DNA from: Nitrososphaerota archaeon
GTDB taxonomy: Archaea > Thermoproteota > Nitrososphaeria > Nitrososphaerales > Nitrosopumilaceae
NCBI GenBank assembly: GCA_002730325.1
Contig: PBZV01000014.1
Span: forward strand, 15,975-31,794
Length of the DNA: 15,820 nt
Direction: 5' to 3'
Under the pieces are notes generated by a model that ran no database searches, was not told where the DNA came from, and saw only the letters and a list, made by a program, of their open reading frames with translations. The position numbers and the translations under genes are program-made. Below are positions 1 to 6,337 of this stretch, in pieces (within the stretch, counting starts at the first letter, position 1; each line of letters begins with the position of its first letter).

Positions 1-309
1 AAAGACAAACTCTGTTTTACTGCAAGTGAAAATTATGATGATTATTTTCACCAGAACTTTGGCAAAAAGTTAGTGGCAAAAGATGACAAAGCAGCATTTT
101 GTGGAATTTTTGAGGCAGGTCCAACTGTACGTGTAATGGTATTTGCAGGAGAATATTCAGGCATAAATGCAGGGCAAATTGCCAAGGAAATAGCCTCAAT
201 TTTGGGAGGTTCAGGTGGTGGAGATACCAAATTTGCTCAAGGGGGAGGAAAAGACACATCTAAAAAAGACGAGGCAATAACTAAAGCAAAATCAATGATT
301 TTAGGATGA
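1..309 (+). CDS. alaS: Alanyl-tRNA synthetase, C-terminal fragment (5' end outside window)
   Basis: The reading frame is open from base 1 to the TGA at 307-309, giving 102 residues of the end of a longer protein. AlaRS attaches alanine to tRNA-Ala in the cytoplasm. The visible part matches the C-terminal DHHA1-type domain of archaeal AlaRS: a stretch reading GPTVRVMVFAGEYSG, then AGQIAKEIASILGGSGGG, then a glycine/lysine-rich segment (FAQGGGKD) and a short helical tail ending in MILG. The glycine-rich loop after the AKEIA helix is characteristic of this domain. The catalytic and editing domains lie to the left of the window. leuS starts 6 bp after the stop on the same strand, so the two synthetase genes are probably co-transcribed. 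An internal ATG at 73 is not a real start, because homologous sequence continues upstream of it. Confidence 0.9.
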   Translation, partial: KDKLCFTASENYDDYFHQNFGKKLVAKDDKAAFCGIFEAGPTVRVMVFAGEYSGINAGQIAKEIASILGGSGGGDTKFAQGGGKDTSKKDEAITKAKSMILG

Positions 310-315
310 TGAATT

Positions 316-3180
316 ATGGAAATTAATTGGAACGAAATTGAAAATAAATGGCGAAGTAAATGGAACGAGTCTAAAGACTTTGAAACGGATCCAAATGATA
401 AACCAAAAAAATTTATCACAGTAGCTTATCCATATCCAAACTCACCACAACATATTGGACATGGAAGAACATACACACTAGCTGATGTTCATTCAAGATT
501 TTATCGAATGAAGGGATACAATGTATTGTTTCCAATGGGGTTCCACTATACTGGAACACCAGTTTTAGGAATGGCAAAAAGAATTCAAGCTGGAGAAAAA
601 GAAATTCTAGACGGGTTGAGAAATGTGTACCACGTACCAGAAGAAGATATCAAGACATTTGTTGAGCCAATTAAAATTGCAGATTATTTCCATGAAGAAA
701 TTAAATCAGGAATGATTGAGATGGGTTACTCTATTGATTGGAGAAGAGAATTTACAACAATAGTTCCAGGTTATCAAAAATTTATTGAGTGGCAAATAAC
801 AACACTCAAAGAAAATAATAAAATCATTCAAGGAAGTCATCCAGTTGGATGGTGTCCAGTTGATCAAAACCCAGTATCTCAACATGATACAATGGGAGAT
901 GTAGAGCCAAAGATTGATGACAAGAATTTCCTAATCAAATTTGTATTAGATGAGTTTATTTTTCCAGTAACAACACTGCGACCTGAAACAATTTTTGGAA
1001 TTACAAACTTGTGGGTTAATCCAAATACTATGTACAAAAAAGTTTCAGTAGATAATGAAACATGGATTGTTTCAGAAGCTTGTGCAAAGAAAATTAAATT
1101 CTTTGAAAAAGAAGTTTCAATAATTGGGGATATTCCAGGAGACCAAATCATTGGAAAGTATGCCAAAAATCATGATGGACGAGAAATCCCAATATTCCCA
1201 GCTGAGTTTGTAGAGCCTAGTATGGGTACAGGTTTGGTAATGTCAGTACCTGCACATGCTCCAAAAGACTACCAGGCATTAATGGATTTGAAGGCCAGTA
1301 ATCATGAATTAGCCTCAAAAATTGAGCCTATTCCAATTATAGTAACTGAAGGATATGGAAAATATCCTGCAAAAGAAATTTGTGAAAAGTTAGGAGTCAA
1401 TAACCAATCAGATGAAAAATTAGAAGAAGCAACAAAAGAGTTGTATCTCAAAGAATTCACAGATGGAAAATTAAATGAAAAATGTGATAAATTCAACAAT
1501 GAGAAAGTACAGTTTGGACGAGAAAAAATTAGAGTATGGTTAGAAGAAAATAATCACTTAGAAAAATTTCCAATTCTTGAGAATGCTCCAGTGCAATGTA
1601 GATGTGGTGCAGAATGTGTTGTAAAAATATTGAACAATCAATGGTTTTTGAATTATGGTGATGAAGAATGGAAAGAACTAGCTCGTAATTGTTTTGATGA
1701 GATGAATGTTCTACCAAATAATATCAGAACTGAATTCAAGGAAGTTATAGATTGGTTGCATGAGCGAGCTTGTGCAAGACAGCAAGGGTTAGGAACCAAA
1801 CTTCCATGGGATCATGATTGGATTGTAGAATCATTATCAGATAGTGTGATTTACATGGCATATTATACAATTTCACGATTTGTAAATGATGGAACTGTAA
1901 CACCAGATAATTTAACTCGAGAATTTTTTGATTATATTTTGTTAGATAAAGGAGATGTGAAACTAGCTGTTAGTACATCAAAACTTTCTGAAGATATCAT
2001 AGAAATGATGAAAAAAGAATTCAATTATTTCTATCCAGTTGATTCACGACATTCAGGACGTGATCTTGTTCAAAATCACTTGTCGTTTTTTGTATTGAAT
2101 CATGTTGCAATCTTTGAGAAAAAATTGTGGCCACAAGAGATTGTTGTCAATGGCAGTGTAATGATGGATGGGGCAAAAATGTCAAAAAGTATGGGAAACA
2201 TTATCCCACTACGAACTGCAATCAGAGAACATGGTGCAGACCCAATTAGATTGGCAATCATTTCATCAGCAGAACTACTCCAAGACGCTGATTTTAACAT
2301 GGAATCAGTCTCAGGCATTCAGAGTAAATTAGAATCACTACTAGAAGAATGCAGTACAGTCAAAGTAGAAAAAATTGGGAATTTAGAGACGGAAGATAGA
2401 TGGATTTTGTCTAAAACTCAGGGTATGATATCACAAGTTACTGAAGCAATTGAAAAAATGAGGTTACGAGAGGCACTTCATGATATACTATTTTCATTTG
2501 AGTCTGACTTGAGTTGGTATCACAAAAGAGTTGAGGCTAAAAATAGAGAAAACATTTCAGGAATATTACACCAAATAATATCTATAAGAGTTGCAATGTT
2601 ATCTCCATTTGCACCACACATATCTGAAGAAATGTGGGAAAGATTAGGATATTCAGGGCTTGCATCAAAATCAGCATGGCCAAAATTCTCAAAAGAAAAT
2701 GTAGATCCCACATCAATTCAATCCGAAGAACTACTCAAAGGAACCATTGATGACATTGCAAACATTATCAAAGTAACTAAGATAACCCCACAAAAAATTA
2801 CAATTTACACGTCTGATTCCTTCAAATCTAAAGTATATCATGCCATTTTAGAAAAAGTAATGTCTGGAAATACAAACATGGGGATTGTAATGAAGGATTT
2901 GATTAGTAATCCTGAAACAACAGATGTTAAGAAAATGCCAGACTTTGTACAAAAGACAATCAAAGATATTTTGTCTGAACCAACTGAAATCAGACAGATG
3001 AAATTAGAATCAAAAGAGTTTAATGAAAAATCTTTCTTGACAAAGGAATTGCTTCAACTAGGAAAAGAAAACTTTGGAGTAGACATTACAGTTTATTCTG
3101 AATCAGATGAAGACATCTACAATCCTAAAGGAAAGGCAAGACATGCAAGACCATTCAAACCTGCAATCTTAATTGAATAA
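316..3180 (+). CDS. leuS: Leucyl-tRNA synthetase, archaeal type
   Basis: This 954-residue class I synthetase charges tRNA-Leu with leucine. The Rossmann catalytic core carries the HIGH motif at residues 46-49 and KMSKS at 621-625. Between them is the CP1 editing insertion, with the threonine-rich TTLRPET motif at 219-225 and the GLVMSVPAHAPKDY segment whose Asp319 is the expected editing aspartate. A cysteine cluster (CRCGAEC) precedes the QWFLNYGD segment, and GLGTKLPWDHDW follows. The C-terminal extension ends in ARPFKPAILIE, the tail that in archaeal LeuRS contacts the long variable arm of tRNA-Leu. Length is usual for an archaeal LeuRS and nothing appears broken. The ATG at 316 is chosen because it is the first Met, sits 6 bp after the alaS stop, and is preceded by AGGATGATG at about Shine-Dalgarno distance. 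T-rich terminator-like sequence follows the stop. Confidence 0.97.
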   Translation: MEINWNEIENKWRSKWNESKDFETDPNDKPKKFITVAYPYPNSPQHIGHGRTYTLADVHSRFYRMKGYNVLFPMGFHYTGTPVLGMAKRIQAGEKEILDGLRNVYHVPEEDIKTFVEPIKIADYFHEEIKSGMIEMGYSIDWRREFTTIVPGYQKFIEWQITTLKENNKIIQGSHPVGWCPVDQNPVSQHDTMGDVEPKIDDKNFLIKFVLDEFIFPVTTLRPETIFGITNLWVNPNTMYKKVSVDNETWIVSEACAKKIKFFEKEVSIIGDIPGDQIIGKYAKNHDGREIPIFPAEFVEPSMGTGLVMSVPAHAPKDYQALMDLKASNHELASKIEPIPIIVTEGYGKYPAKEICEKLGVNNQSDEKLEEATKELYLKEFTDGKLNEKCDKFNNEKVQFGREKIRVWLEENNHLEKFPILENAPVQCRCGAECVVKILNNQWFLNYGDEEWKELARNCFDEMNVLPNNIRTEFKEVIDWLHERACARQQGLGTKLPWDHDWIVESLSDSVIYMAYYTISRFVNDGTVTPDNLTREFFDYILLDKGDVKLAVSTSKLSEDIIEMMKKEFNYFYPVDSRHSGRDLVQNHLSFFVLNHVAIFEKKLWPQEIVVNGSVMMDGAKMSKSMGNIIPLRTAIREHGADPIRLAIISSAELLQDADFNMESVSGIQSKLESLLEECSTVKVEKIGNLETEDRWILSKTQGMISQVTEAIEKMRLREALHDILFSFESDLSWYHKRVEAKNRENISGILHQIISIRVAMLSPFAPHISEEMWERLGYSGLASKSAWPKFSKENVDPTSIQSEELLKGTIDDIANIIKVTKITPQKITIYTSDSFKSKVYHAILEKVMSGNTNMGIVMKDLISNPETTDVKKMPDFVQKTIKDILSEPTEIRQMKLESKEFNEKSFLTKELLQLGKENFGVDITVYSESDEDIYNPKGKARHARPFKPAILIE

Positions 3181-3182
3181 AA

Positions 3183-3211
3183 TTTTTTAGTTATAAATCA
3201 AATTTTTTTTT
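3183..3211 (+). terminator. T-rich terminator after leuS
   Basis: Two T runs follow the leuS stop directly: T6 at 3183-3188 and T9 at 3203-3211. Archaeal intrinsic termination needs U-rich tracts without an obligatory hairpin, so this is a good candidate for the end of the alaS-leuS transcript. Assigned from sequence composition only. Confidence 0.6.
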
Positions 3212-3218
3212 AGTCAAG

Positions 3219-3235
3219 ATTGATCAATCGATCAA
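3219..3235. repeat. Short palindrome / inverted repeat upstream of the 63-aa gene
   Basis: ATTGATCAAT (3219-3228) is a perfect 10-bp palindrome. It overlaps a second inverted pair, TTGATC (3220-3225) and GATCAA (3230-3235), separated by 4 bp. It lies 50-66 bp before the start at 3285 and just after the leuS terminator. It could be an operator for the next gene or part of the leuS 3' end; the sequence does not decide. Confidence 0.4.
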
Positions 3236-3284
3236 AAATTAATTTTAACTCAGGTTGCTAAATTAATATTATTAGTTACAACAT

Positions 3285-3476
3285 ATGGAAAAACAAATAG
3301 AAGAAAACATAGTTCAAGAAAAACCAATTCAAGACAGATTAAGACAAGCAAGTTGTATCACAGTAGAGTCAGCTCTGAGAAATAAAGTAAATTTGAATAT
3401 CGCCTGGTATGATGTTCATGGAGAACAACAAAATCAGAAATACTCTATTTCAGCAGGGTCCATCATAGAATTTTAG
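3285..3476 (+). CDS. Small hypothetical protein, 63 aa
   Basis: I do not recognise this gene. The protein is hydrophilic with no signal peptide or membrane segment. An acidic, glutamine-rich N-terminus (about residues 1-20) with helical character is followed by a region that looks beta-rich (VNLNIAWYDVHGE, then QKYSISAGSIIEF). It has a single cysteine in QASCITV. Support for its being real: an AT-rich TATA-like stretch about 20-25 bp before the ATG (around 3258-3268), no Shine-Dalgarno (fits a leaderless transcript), and a T-rich terminator just after the stop. It stands alone between leuS and a convergent 38-aa gene. Function unknown; the size and composition would suit a small nucleic-acid-binding or regulatory protein, but that is a guess. 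Confidence 0.7.
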   Translation: MEKQIEENIVQEKPIQDRLRQASCITVESALRNKVNLNIAWYDVHGEQQNQKYSISAGSIIEF

Positions 3477-3488
3477 AAAAATTTTCAA

Positions 3489-3500
3489 TTTTTCTTTTTT
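3489..3500 (+). terminator. T-rich terminator after the 63-aa gene
   Basis: T5-C-T6 lies 12 bp after the stop of the small gene, in the 38-bp gap between two convergent genes. It fits a U-tract archaeal terminator for the plus-strand transcript. Confidence 0.55.
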
Positions 3501-3514
3501 ATTTAATTGAATGT

Positions 3515-3631
3515 TTAAATGCCCAAAAATGGATGACCGATAATTCCATTTGCAACTAACACCATGAAAGATACTGCAATTGCACCGGCAGTTAAAATTC
3601 CTGCTAAGACCAAACCATCTCGTTTATCCAT
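3515..3631 (-). CDS. Membrane microprotein, 38 aa, single transmembrane span
   Basis: The minus strand reads ATG (3631-3629) to TAA (3517-3515) without interruption and encodes 38 residues. It begins MDKRDG, continues with an uninterrupted hydrophobic, small-residue-rich segment (about residues 7-28, LVLAGILTAGAIAVSFMVLV), and ends NGIIGHPFLGI. That is one membrane span with a charged N-terminus, probably cytoplasmic by the positive-inside rule, and a short outer tail. The composition is too protein-like to be chance in such AT-rich DNA. A possible TATA element (TGTATACG, 3665-3672) lies upstream and GGGAC is a weak ribosome binding site. I do not recognise the family. Small single-span proteins are often accessory subunits of respiratory or ammonia monooxygenase complexes in these archaea, but nothing here proves that. 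Confidence 0.68.
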   Translation of the reverse strand: MDKRDGLVLAGILTAGAIAVSFMVLVANGIIGHPFLGI

Positions 3632-3664
3632 CACAATTGTCCCACAAAAATTCTAAACTTAAGC

Positions 3665-3672
3665 GTATACAT
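3665..3672 (-). promoter_or_regulatory. Possible TATA box of the 38-aa membrane gene
   Basis: The minus strand carries TGTATACG about 37 bp before the start at 3631, followed by CTTAAG. Transcription would begin near 3642, leaving about a 10-nt leader. Weak match. The adjacent CTTAAGCGT (3658-3666) also occurs, in the opposite orientation, at 4388-4396 in the repeat array. Confidence 0.35.
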
Positions 3673-3695
3673 TCAGAACAAAATTTCTCATATGT

Positions 3696-4298
3696 TTAGA
3701 AATTATTCTCAAAAACTACTTCATTCAAGGGTAATTGTCCACCACGTTCTCCAGCAGGTTCCAAAGATTTACCAACTACAATCATTAATACAATAAGATG
3801 ATCTTCAGGCAGTTTGATTATCTCTGCCAATTCATCATATTCAAAACCTACCATCGGACAAGAATCTAGTCCCATCTGTCGAGCTGCTAACATTATGGTT
3901 TGGCCTGCAAATCCACAAGAACGGATTGCTTCATCTCGACGGTTCTGTGGACTATCTGCATATTTTTTAGCTAATGAATTTTTTACAAGTTCTTGTTTTT
4001 CTAAAGTATTATTTTTCCAATAACGTAATGGTTCTTCCTTCCAAGCATTCATGTTCCCACAAAGAACAATTACCAAGGAACCATCTTTAGGCTGTGCTTG
4101 ATTTCGGGCAGATTTAGAAATTTTATCTTTTATGTCTTGATCAGTAACTGTTACAAATCTCCAGTTTTGTTGATTATAACTAGTTGGAGACAAAATTACA
4201 TATTCCATTAAAGATTTGACATCTTCAGAACTCATCTTATATGAGCTGTCAAATTTCTTAATAGCTCGTCTAGTCGATATTGCCTCAAAAGTATCCAT
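3696..4298 (-). CDS. Nitroreductase-family FMN oxidoreductase
   Basis: This 200-residue protein belongs to the nitroreductase fold family, whose members are usually cytoplasmic dimers that bind FMN and use NAD(P)H to reduce nitro compounds, quinones or other acceptors. Visible family signatures are the N-terminal STRRAIKKF (residues 8-16, FMN phosphate contacts), SPTSYNQQNWRF (37-48, matching the usual S-P/S-S-x-N-x-Q-P-W pattern with N in place of P), the central AGQTIMLAARQMGLDSCPMVGF helix and loop, and a C-terminal GERGGQLPLNEVV that closes the flavin site. The natural substrate cannot be read from sequence. The ATG at 4298 is preferred over one 90 bp upstream: the family begins here, the extra 30 residues are not nitroreductase-like, and a TATA-like element sits 15-29 bp before this ATG, inside the longer frame. 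The gene is divergent from the geranylgeranyl-reductase-like gene, across the repeat array. Confidence 0.88.
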   Translation of the reverse strand: MDTFEAISTRRAIKKFDSSYKMSSEDVKSLMEYVILSPTSYNQQNWRFVTVTDQDIKDKISKSARNQAQPKDGSLVIVLCGNMNAWKEEPLRYWKNNTLEKQELVKNSLAKKYADSPQNRRDEAIRSCGFAGQTIMLAARQMGLDSCPMVGFEYDELAEIIKLPEDHLIVLMIVVGKSLEPAGERGGQLPLNEVVFENNF

Positions 4299-4312
4299 AA
4301 TACAACGCAGAA

Positions 4313-4326
4313 TTATATCAAAATAA
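4313..4326 (-). promoter_or_regulatory. TATA-like promoter of the nitroreductase gene
   Basis: On the minus strand the stretch reads TTATTTTGATATAA, 15-28 bp before the ATG at 4298. The TTATTTT part is at the spacing expected for a leaderless archaeal transcript. The neighbouring GATATAA would instead place the transcript start just inside the gene. Confidence 0.5.
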
Positions 4327-4350
4327 ATGAAACGAAAAGGCAAATATGAG

Positions 4351-4467
4351 CTTAAGATCAGCCCTTTAAAGGTCCGATGACAGCTCAACGCTTAAGAACA
4401 GAAACGGGTGTTTTCTGATGACAGCGATTTATCTTAAGATCTGAAACGAATTGTTATCAGACGACAG
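4351..4467. repeat. Three imperfect direct repeats (CTTAAG ... GATGACAG), 40-43 bp period
   Basis: Three units each carry CTTAAGA followed 24-26 bp after its end by GA(T/C)GACAG. The CTTAAG cores start at 4351, 4391 and 4433. The second elements start at 4376, 4417 and 4460 (the last reads GACGACAG). CTTAAG is self-complementary, and the third copy extends to the 10-bp palindrome ATCTTAAGAT (4431-4440). A separate perfect palindrome CCTTTAAAGG lies at 4363-4372, inside unit one. GAAACG(A/G) also recurs at 4329, 4401 and 4443. The period is close to four helical turns, so the copies would face the same side of the DNA. The array lies between two divergent flavoprotein genes, which suggests tandem operator sites for a dimeric regulator; a small RNA remains possible. 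No similar array was seen elsewhere in the window. Confidence 0.65.
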
Positions 4468-4501
4468 ATGGCCTTTTCTTAACTATGAATAAGGGATTTT
4501 C

Positions 4502-4510
4502 CTATTTAAC
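4502..4510 (+). promoter_or_regulatory. TATA-like promoter of the geranylgeranyl-reductase-like gene
   Basis: CTATTTAAC is a reasonable archaeal TATA box. The transcript would begin near 4530-4535. That is compatible with a leaderless TTG start at 4528 only if transcription starts a little early, or with a leader of about 55 nt before the TTG at 4588. It lies just right of the repeat array. Confidence 0.5.
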
Positions 4511-4587
4511 AGATACTACTCTTCTCGTTGCTGAAAACTACTAACCAGATAGTGTATTTATTAGGAGAAGCAAATTCGCAGATTGTC

Positions 4588-5601
4588 TTGAAAATAGCAG
4601 TTATGGGAATGGGAGTTGCAGGGTCATATCTTATGGCCAGACTAAAAGATTCTGAACATGACGTAACTGGATATGAACGAAATGTAGAAGAAAGACATGA
4701 CTCAATTTGCGCATGGGGAACAATCAAACCAGTATTACGAGAATTTTGCAAGAAGACTGGCAGAAATTTTGATGATTTTCTAATTCATGATGGTAAAAAT
4801 ATGCATGTTAAGATGAATGATGATATCAAATTCGATATTGGATTACACGGAATGTGTACATACGATAAACTAGCATTAATCAAAGATTTCATTAAAGATT
4901 CAAAAATTATTTACGGTAAAGCTCCAAAACTTGAAGAATTAGAAAAAGAGTATGACATGATAGTGGATTGTACTGGTTTTAACAGAGTATACTTACCAAA
5001 AATGGAAGAAGATTTCTTTTTGCCAACTTATGAATACAAAGTTGAATATGAAAATGGTCTTCCTTATGATGATTTTTACATTGAACCATTTCCTGGCATG
5101 TCAGGATATTTCTGGTATTTCCCATTAGGTGAAAAATGGGCACATATTGGTGCTGGTGATTATAACAAAAACCATATCAAAGCAACTGATGCATTTCTAA
5201 AAAAACATGGAGGCAAAGTTCTCCAAACTAAAGGACGTCCAATTAGATTGGCAACTCCAAATAAGTGTAAACCATTTTACAAAGGCAAAGTAGTTGGAGT
5301 CGGAGAATCAATTGGTACAGTGTATGCATTGTTAGGGGAAGGAATTATCCCAAGTATGCAATGTGTAGATATCTTTGTTGAAAATATGAATGACTTTGAA
5401 TCATATGAAAAAGCAGTCGATAAACATTACAAAATTTACAGCAAAGTGTTTAATTTTGTTCGGGCAAAAATTCACAAAGACTTTAGTTTCCTCAAAGCAC
5501 TTCCAGACTTTATCTCAATTTTCCTATACATGAAAAGAAATGAAGACAGATTTGGGATGGATATTAAAATTTCAGATTTGATGAAAGTTGCTAAAGCCTA
5601 A
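4588..5601 (+). CDS. FAD-dependent oxidoreductase, geranylgeranyl reductase family
   Basis: A 337-residue flavoprotein. The N-terminal Rossmann motif KIAVMGMGVAGSYLMARL has the FAD-binding glycines at residues 7, 9 and 12, and an acidic YER follows the second strand. GYFWYFPLGE at 173-182 matches the YxWxFP-type signature of the geranylgeranyl reductase family, and GVGESIGTVYALLGEGI (237-253) is the second flavin-contacting motif, with Glu240 where many homologues have an aspartate. In archaea such enzymes saturate the isoprenoid chains of membrane lipids or quinones; which substrate this one takes is not visible. It is somewhat shorter than typical digeranylgeranylglycerophospholipid reductases (roughly 390-450 aa). 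The TTG at 4588 is chosen because it places the flavin motif at the usual extreme N-terminus. An in-frame TTG at 4528 would add 20 residues and cannot be excluded. The stop overlaps that of the convergent YkgJ gene. Confidence 0.85.
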   Translation: MKIAVMGMGVAGSYLMARLKDSEHDVTGYERNVEERHDSICAWGTIKPVLREFCKKTGRNFDDFLIHDGKNMHVKMNDDIKFDIGLHGMCTYDKLALIKDFIKDSKIIYGKAPKLEELEKEYDMIVDCTGFNRVYLPKMEEDFFLPTYEYKVEYENGLPYDDFYIEPFPGMSGYFWYFPLGEKWAHIGAGDYNKNHIKATDAFLKKHGGKVLQTKGRPIRLATPNKCKPFYKGKVVGVGESIGTVYALLGEGIIPSMQCVDIFVENMNDFESYEKAVDKHYKIYSKVFNFVRAKIHKDFSFLKALPDFISIFLYMKRNEDRFGMDIKISDLMKVAKA

Positions 5602-6302
5602 CTAAAACTAACTGAACCAAACACTTCACGATTTGTTCTGTTTGATGCCATGTTATAATCATAAATTATTTTAGAATATTCCTTTAGTTCATCTTTCATT
5701 TGATCTAAATTTTCTGCCAAATAAAATCCAGGACAATCTCCTGTAAATTGATATGTTGCATGTACACGTGCAATTCCTTTTTCATTTTCAAGCCATGTAG
5801 AAAATGGATACAAATAGCATACACCAGGTCTATCAGGATGCATACTACAGCCACCTTCATCATCTAAGAACCTACATGAGATATGAGTTCCATCATCAGA
5901 TACAGTTTCATCTGTTTTTCTTTTGAGGTTGATAGTAGTCATGGTAGTCATTTGTCCCGATGGTCCCGGTTCCCTATACGTTATAGTTAGTGTTTCATTT
6001 TTTATGAAATCAGATGTTTTTTGATATTTTAATCCCTTACCTATCGTAATCAAATCATCAGAAGTTAGAGGTAATCGTCCTTGTCTGTCACAACAATTGT
6101 GACAATCAGGCCAAAAGCATTTCCATAAAATATATTTTTTTTCAGAATTAAGAAAAGGTACATGAAACACTACGTCTTTGACTTTGACTGGATAATCAGA
6201 TACATCAGAGATTTTTCCTAGAATAAATTTACGTATGATTGGATCTACAGTCCAATCTTTTTCCAACAGGTTTAGAGATTCTTCAATTTCGTTTTGAGAC
6301 AA
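5598..6302 (-). CDS. YkgJ-family cysteine cluster protein
   Basis: A 234-residue soluble protein of the YkgJ / zinc- or iron-binding cysteine-cluster family. The first cluster is C62, C67, C70, C71 (a C-x4-C-x2-CC arrangement in KCFWPDCHNCCDRQG). The second is C143, C152 and C162, in CRFLDDEGGC and the family hallmark HPDRPGVCYLYPF (155-167). C190 lies in TGDCPGF. Members are thought to bind a metal or Fe-S cluster; reactions are mostly unknown, so no specific role is assigned. The only start that fits is TTG at 6302-6300, since an in-frame TAG lies immediately upstream and no ATG occurs near the N-terminus. A TATA-like TTAATAAT stretch lies about 27 bp upstream. Its TAG (5600-5598) overlaps the TAA of the convergent oxidoreductase gene. 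Confidence 0.85.
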   Translation of the reverse strand: MSQNEIEESLNLLEKDWTVDPIIRKFILGKISDVSDYPVKVKDVVFHVPFLNSEKKYILWKCFWPDCHNCCDRQGRLPLTSDDLITIGKGLKYQKTSDFIKNETLTITYREPGPSGQMTTMTTINLKRKTDETVSDDGTHISCRFLDDEGGCSMHPDRPGVCYLYPFSTWLENEKGIARVHATYQFTGDCPGFYLAENLDQMKDELKEYSKIIYDYNMASNRTNREVFGSVSFS

Positions 6303-6310
6303 CTATCAAG

Positions 6311-6316
6311 TTATAA
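6311..6316 (+). promoter_or_regulatory. TATA box of the 106-aa gene
   Basis: TTATAA, centred about 25 bp before the ATG at 6338 with no Shine-Dalgarno, fits a leaderless archaeal promoter. It is self-complementary and lies between the two divergent starts, but on the minus strand it is only 9 bp from the YkgJ start, too close to drive that gene. Confidence 0.55.
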
Positions 6317-6325
6317 CATCAAAGA

Positions 6326-6335
6326 CAGTTATTAT
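6326..6335 (-). promoter_or_regulatory. TATA-like promoter of the YkgJ-family gene
   Basis: The minus strand reads TTAATAATAA-like sequence centred about 28 bp before the TTG start at 6302, the right distance for a leaderless transcript. It lies immediately upstream of the ATG of the divergent gene, so the two core promoters interlock. Confidence 0.4.
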
Positions 6336-6337
6336 TA

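Noticed and set aside
4299..4388. Thirty-residue N-terminal extension of the nitroreductase (start at 4388).
   Set aside because: The extension is not nitroreductase-like, crosses the probable promoter and repeat unit one, and the family begins at the Met at 4298.
4327..4444. Chain of three tiny frames (17, 13 and 8 codons) that begin ATGACAGC or ATGAAACG and overlap stop-to-start through ATGA/TGATG.
   Set aside because: The second and third starts fall on the repeated GATGACAG element, so the pattern follows from the repeats. Sizes differ, the peptides are not alike, and no ribosome binding sites are present.
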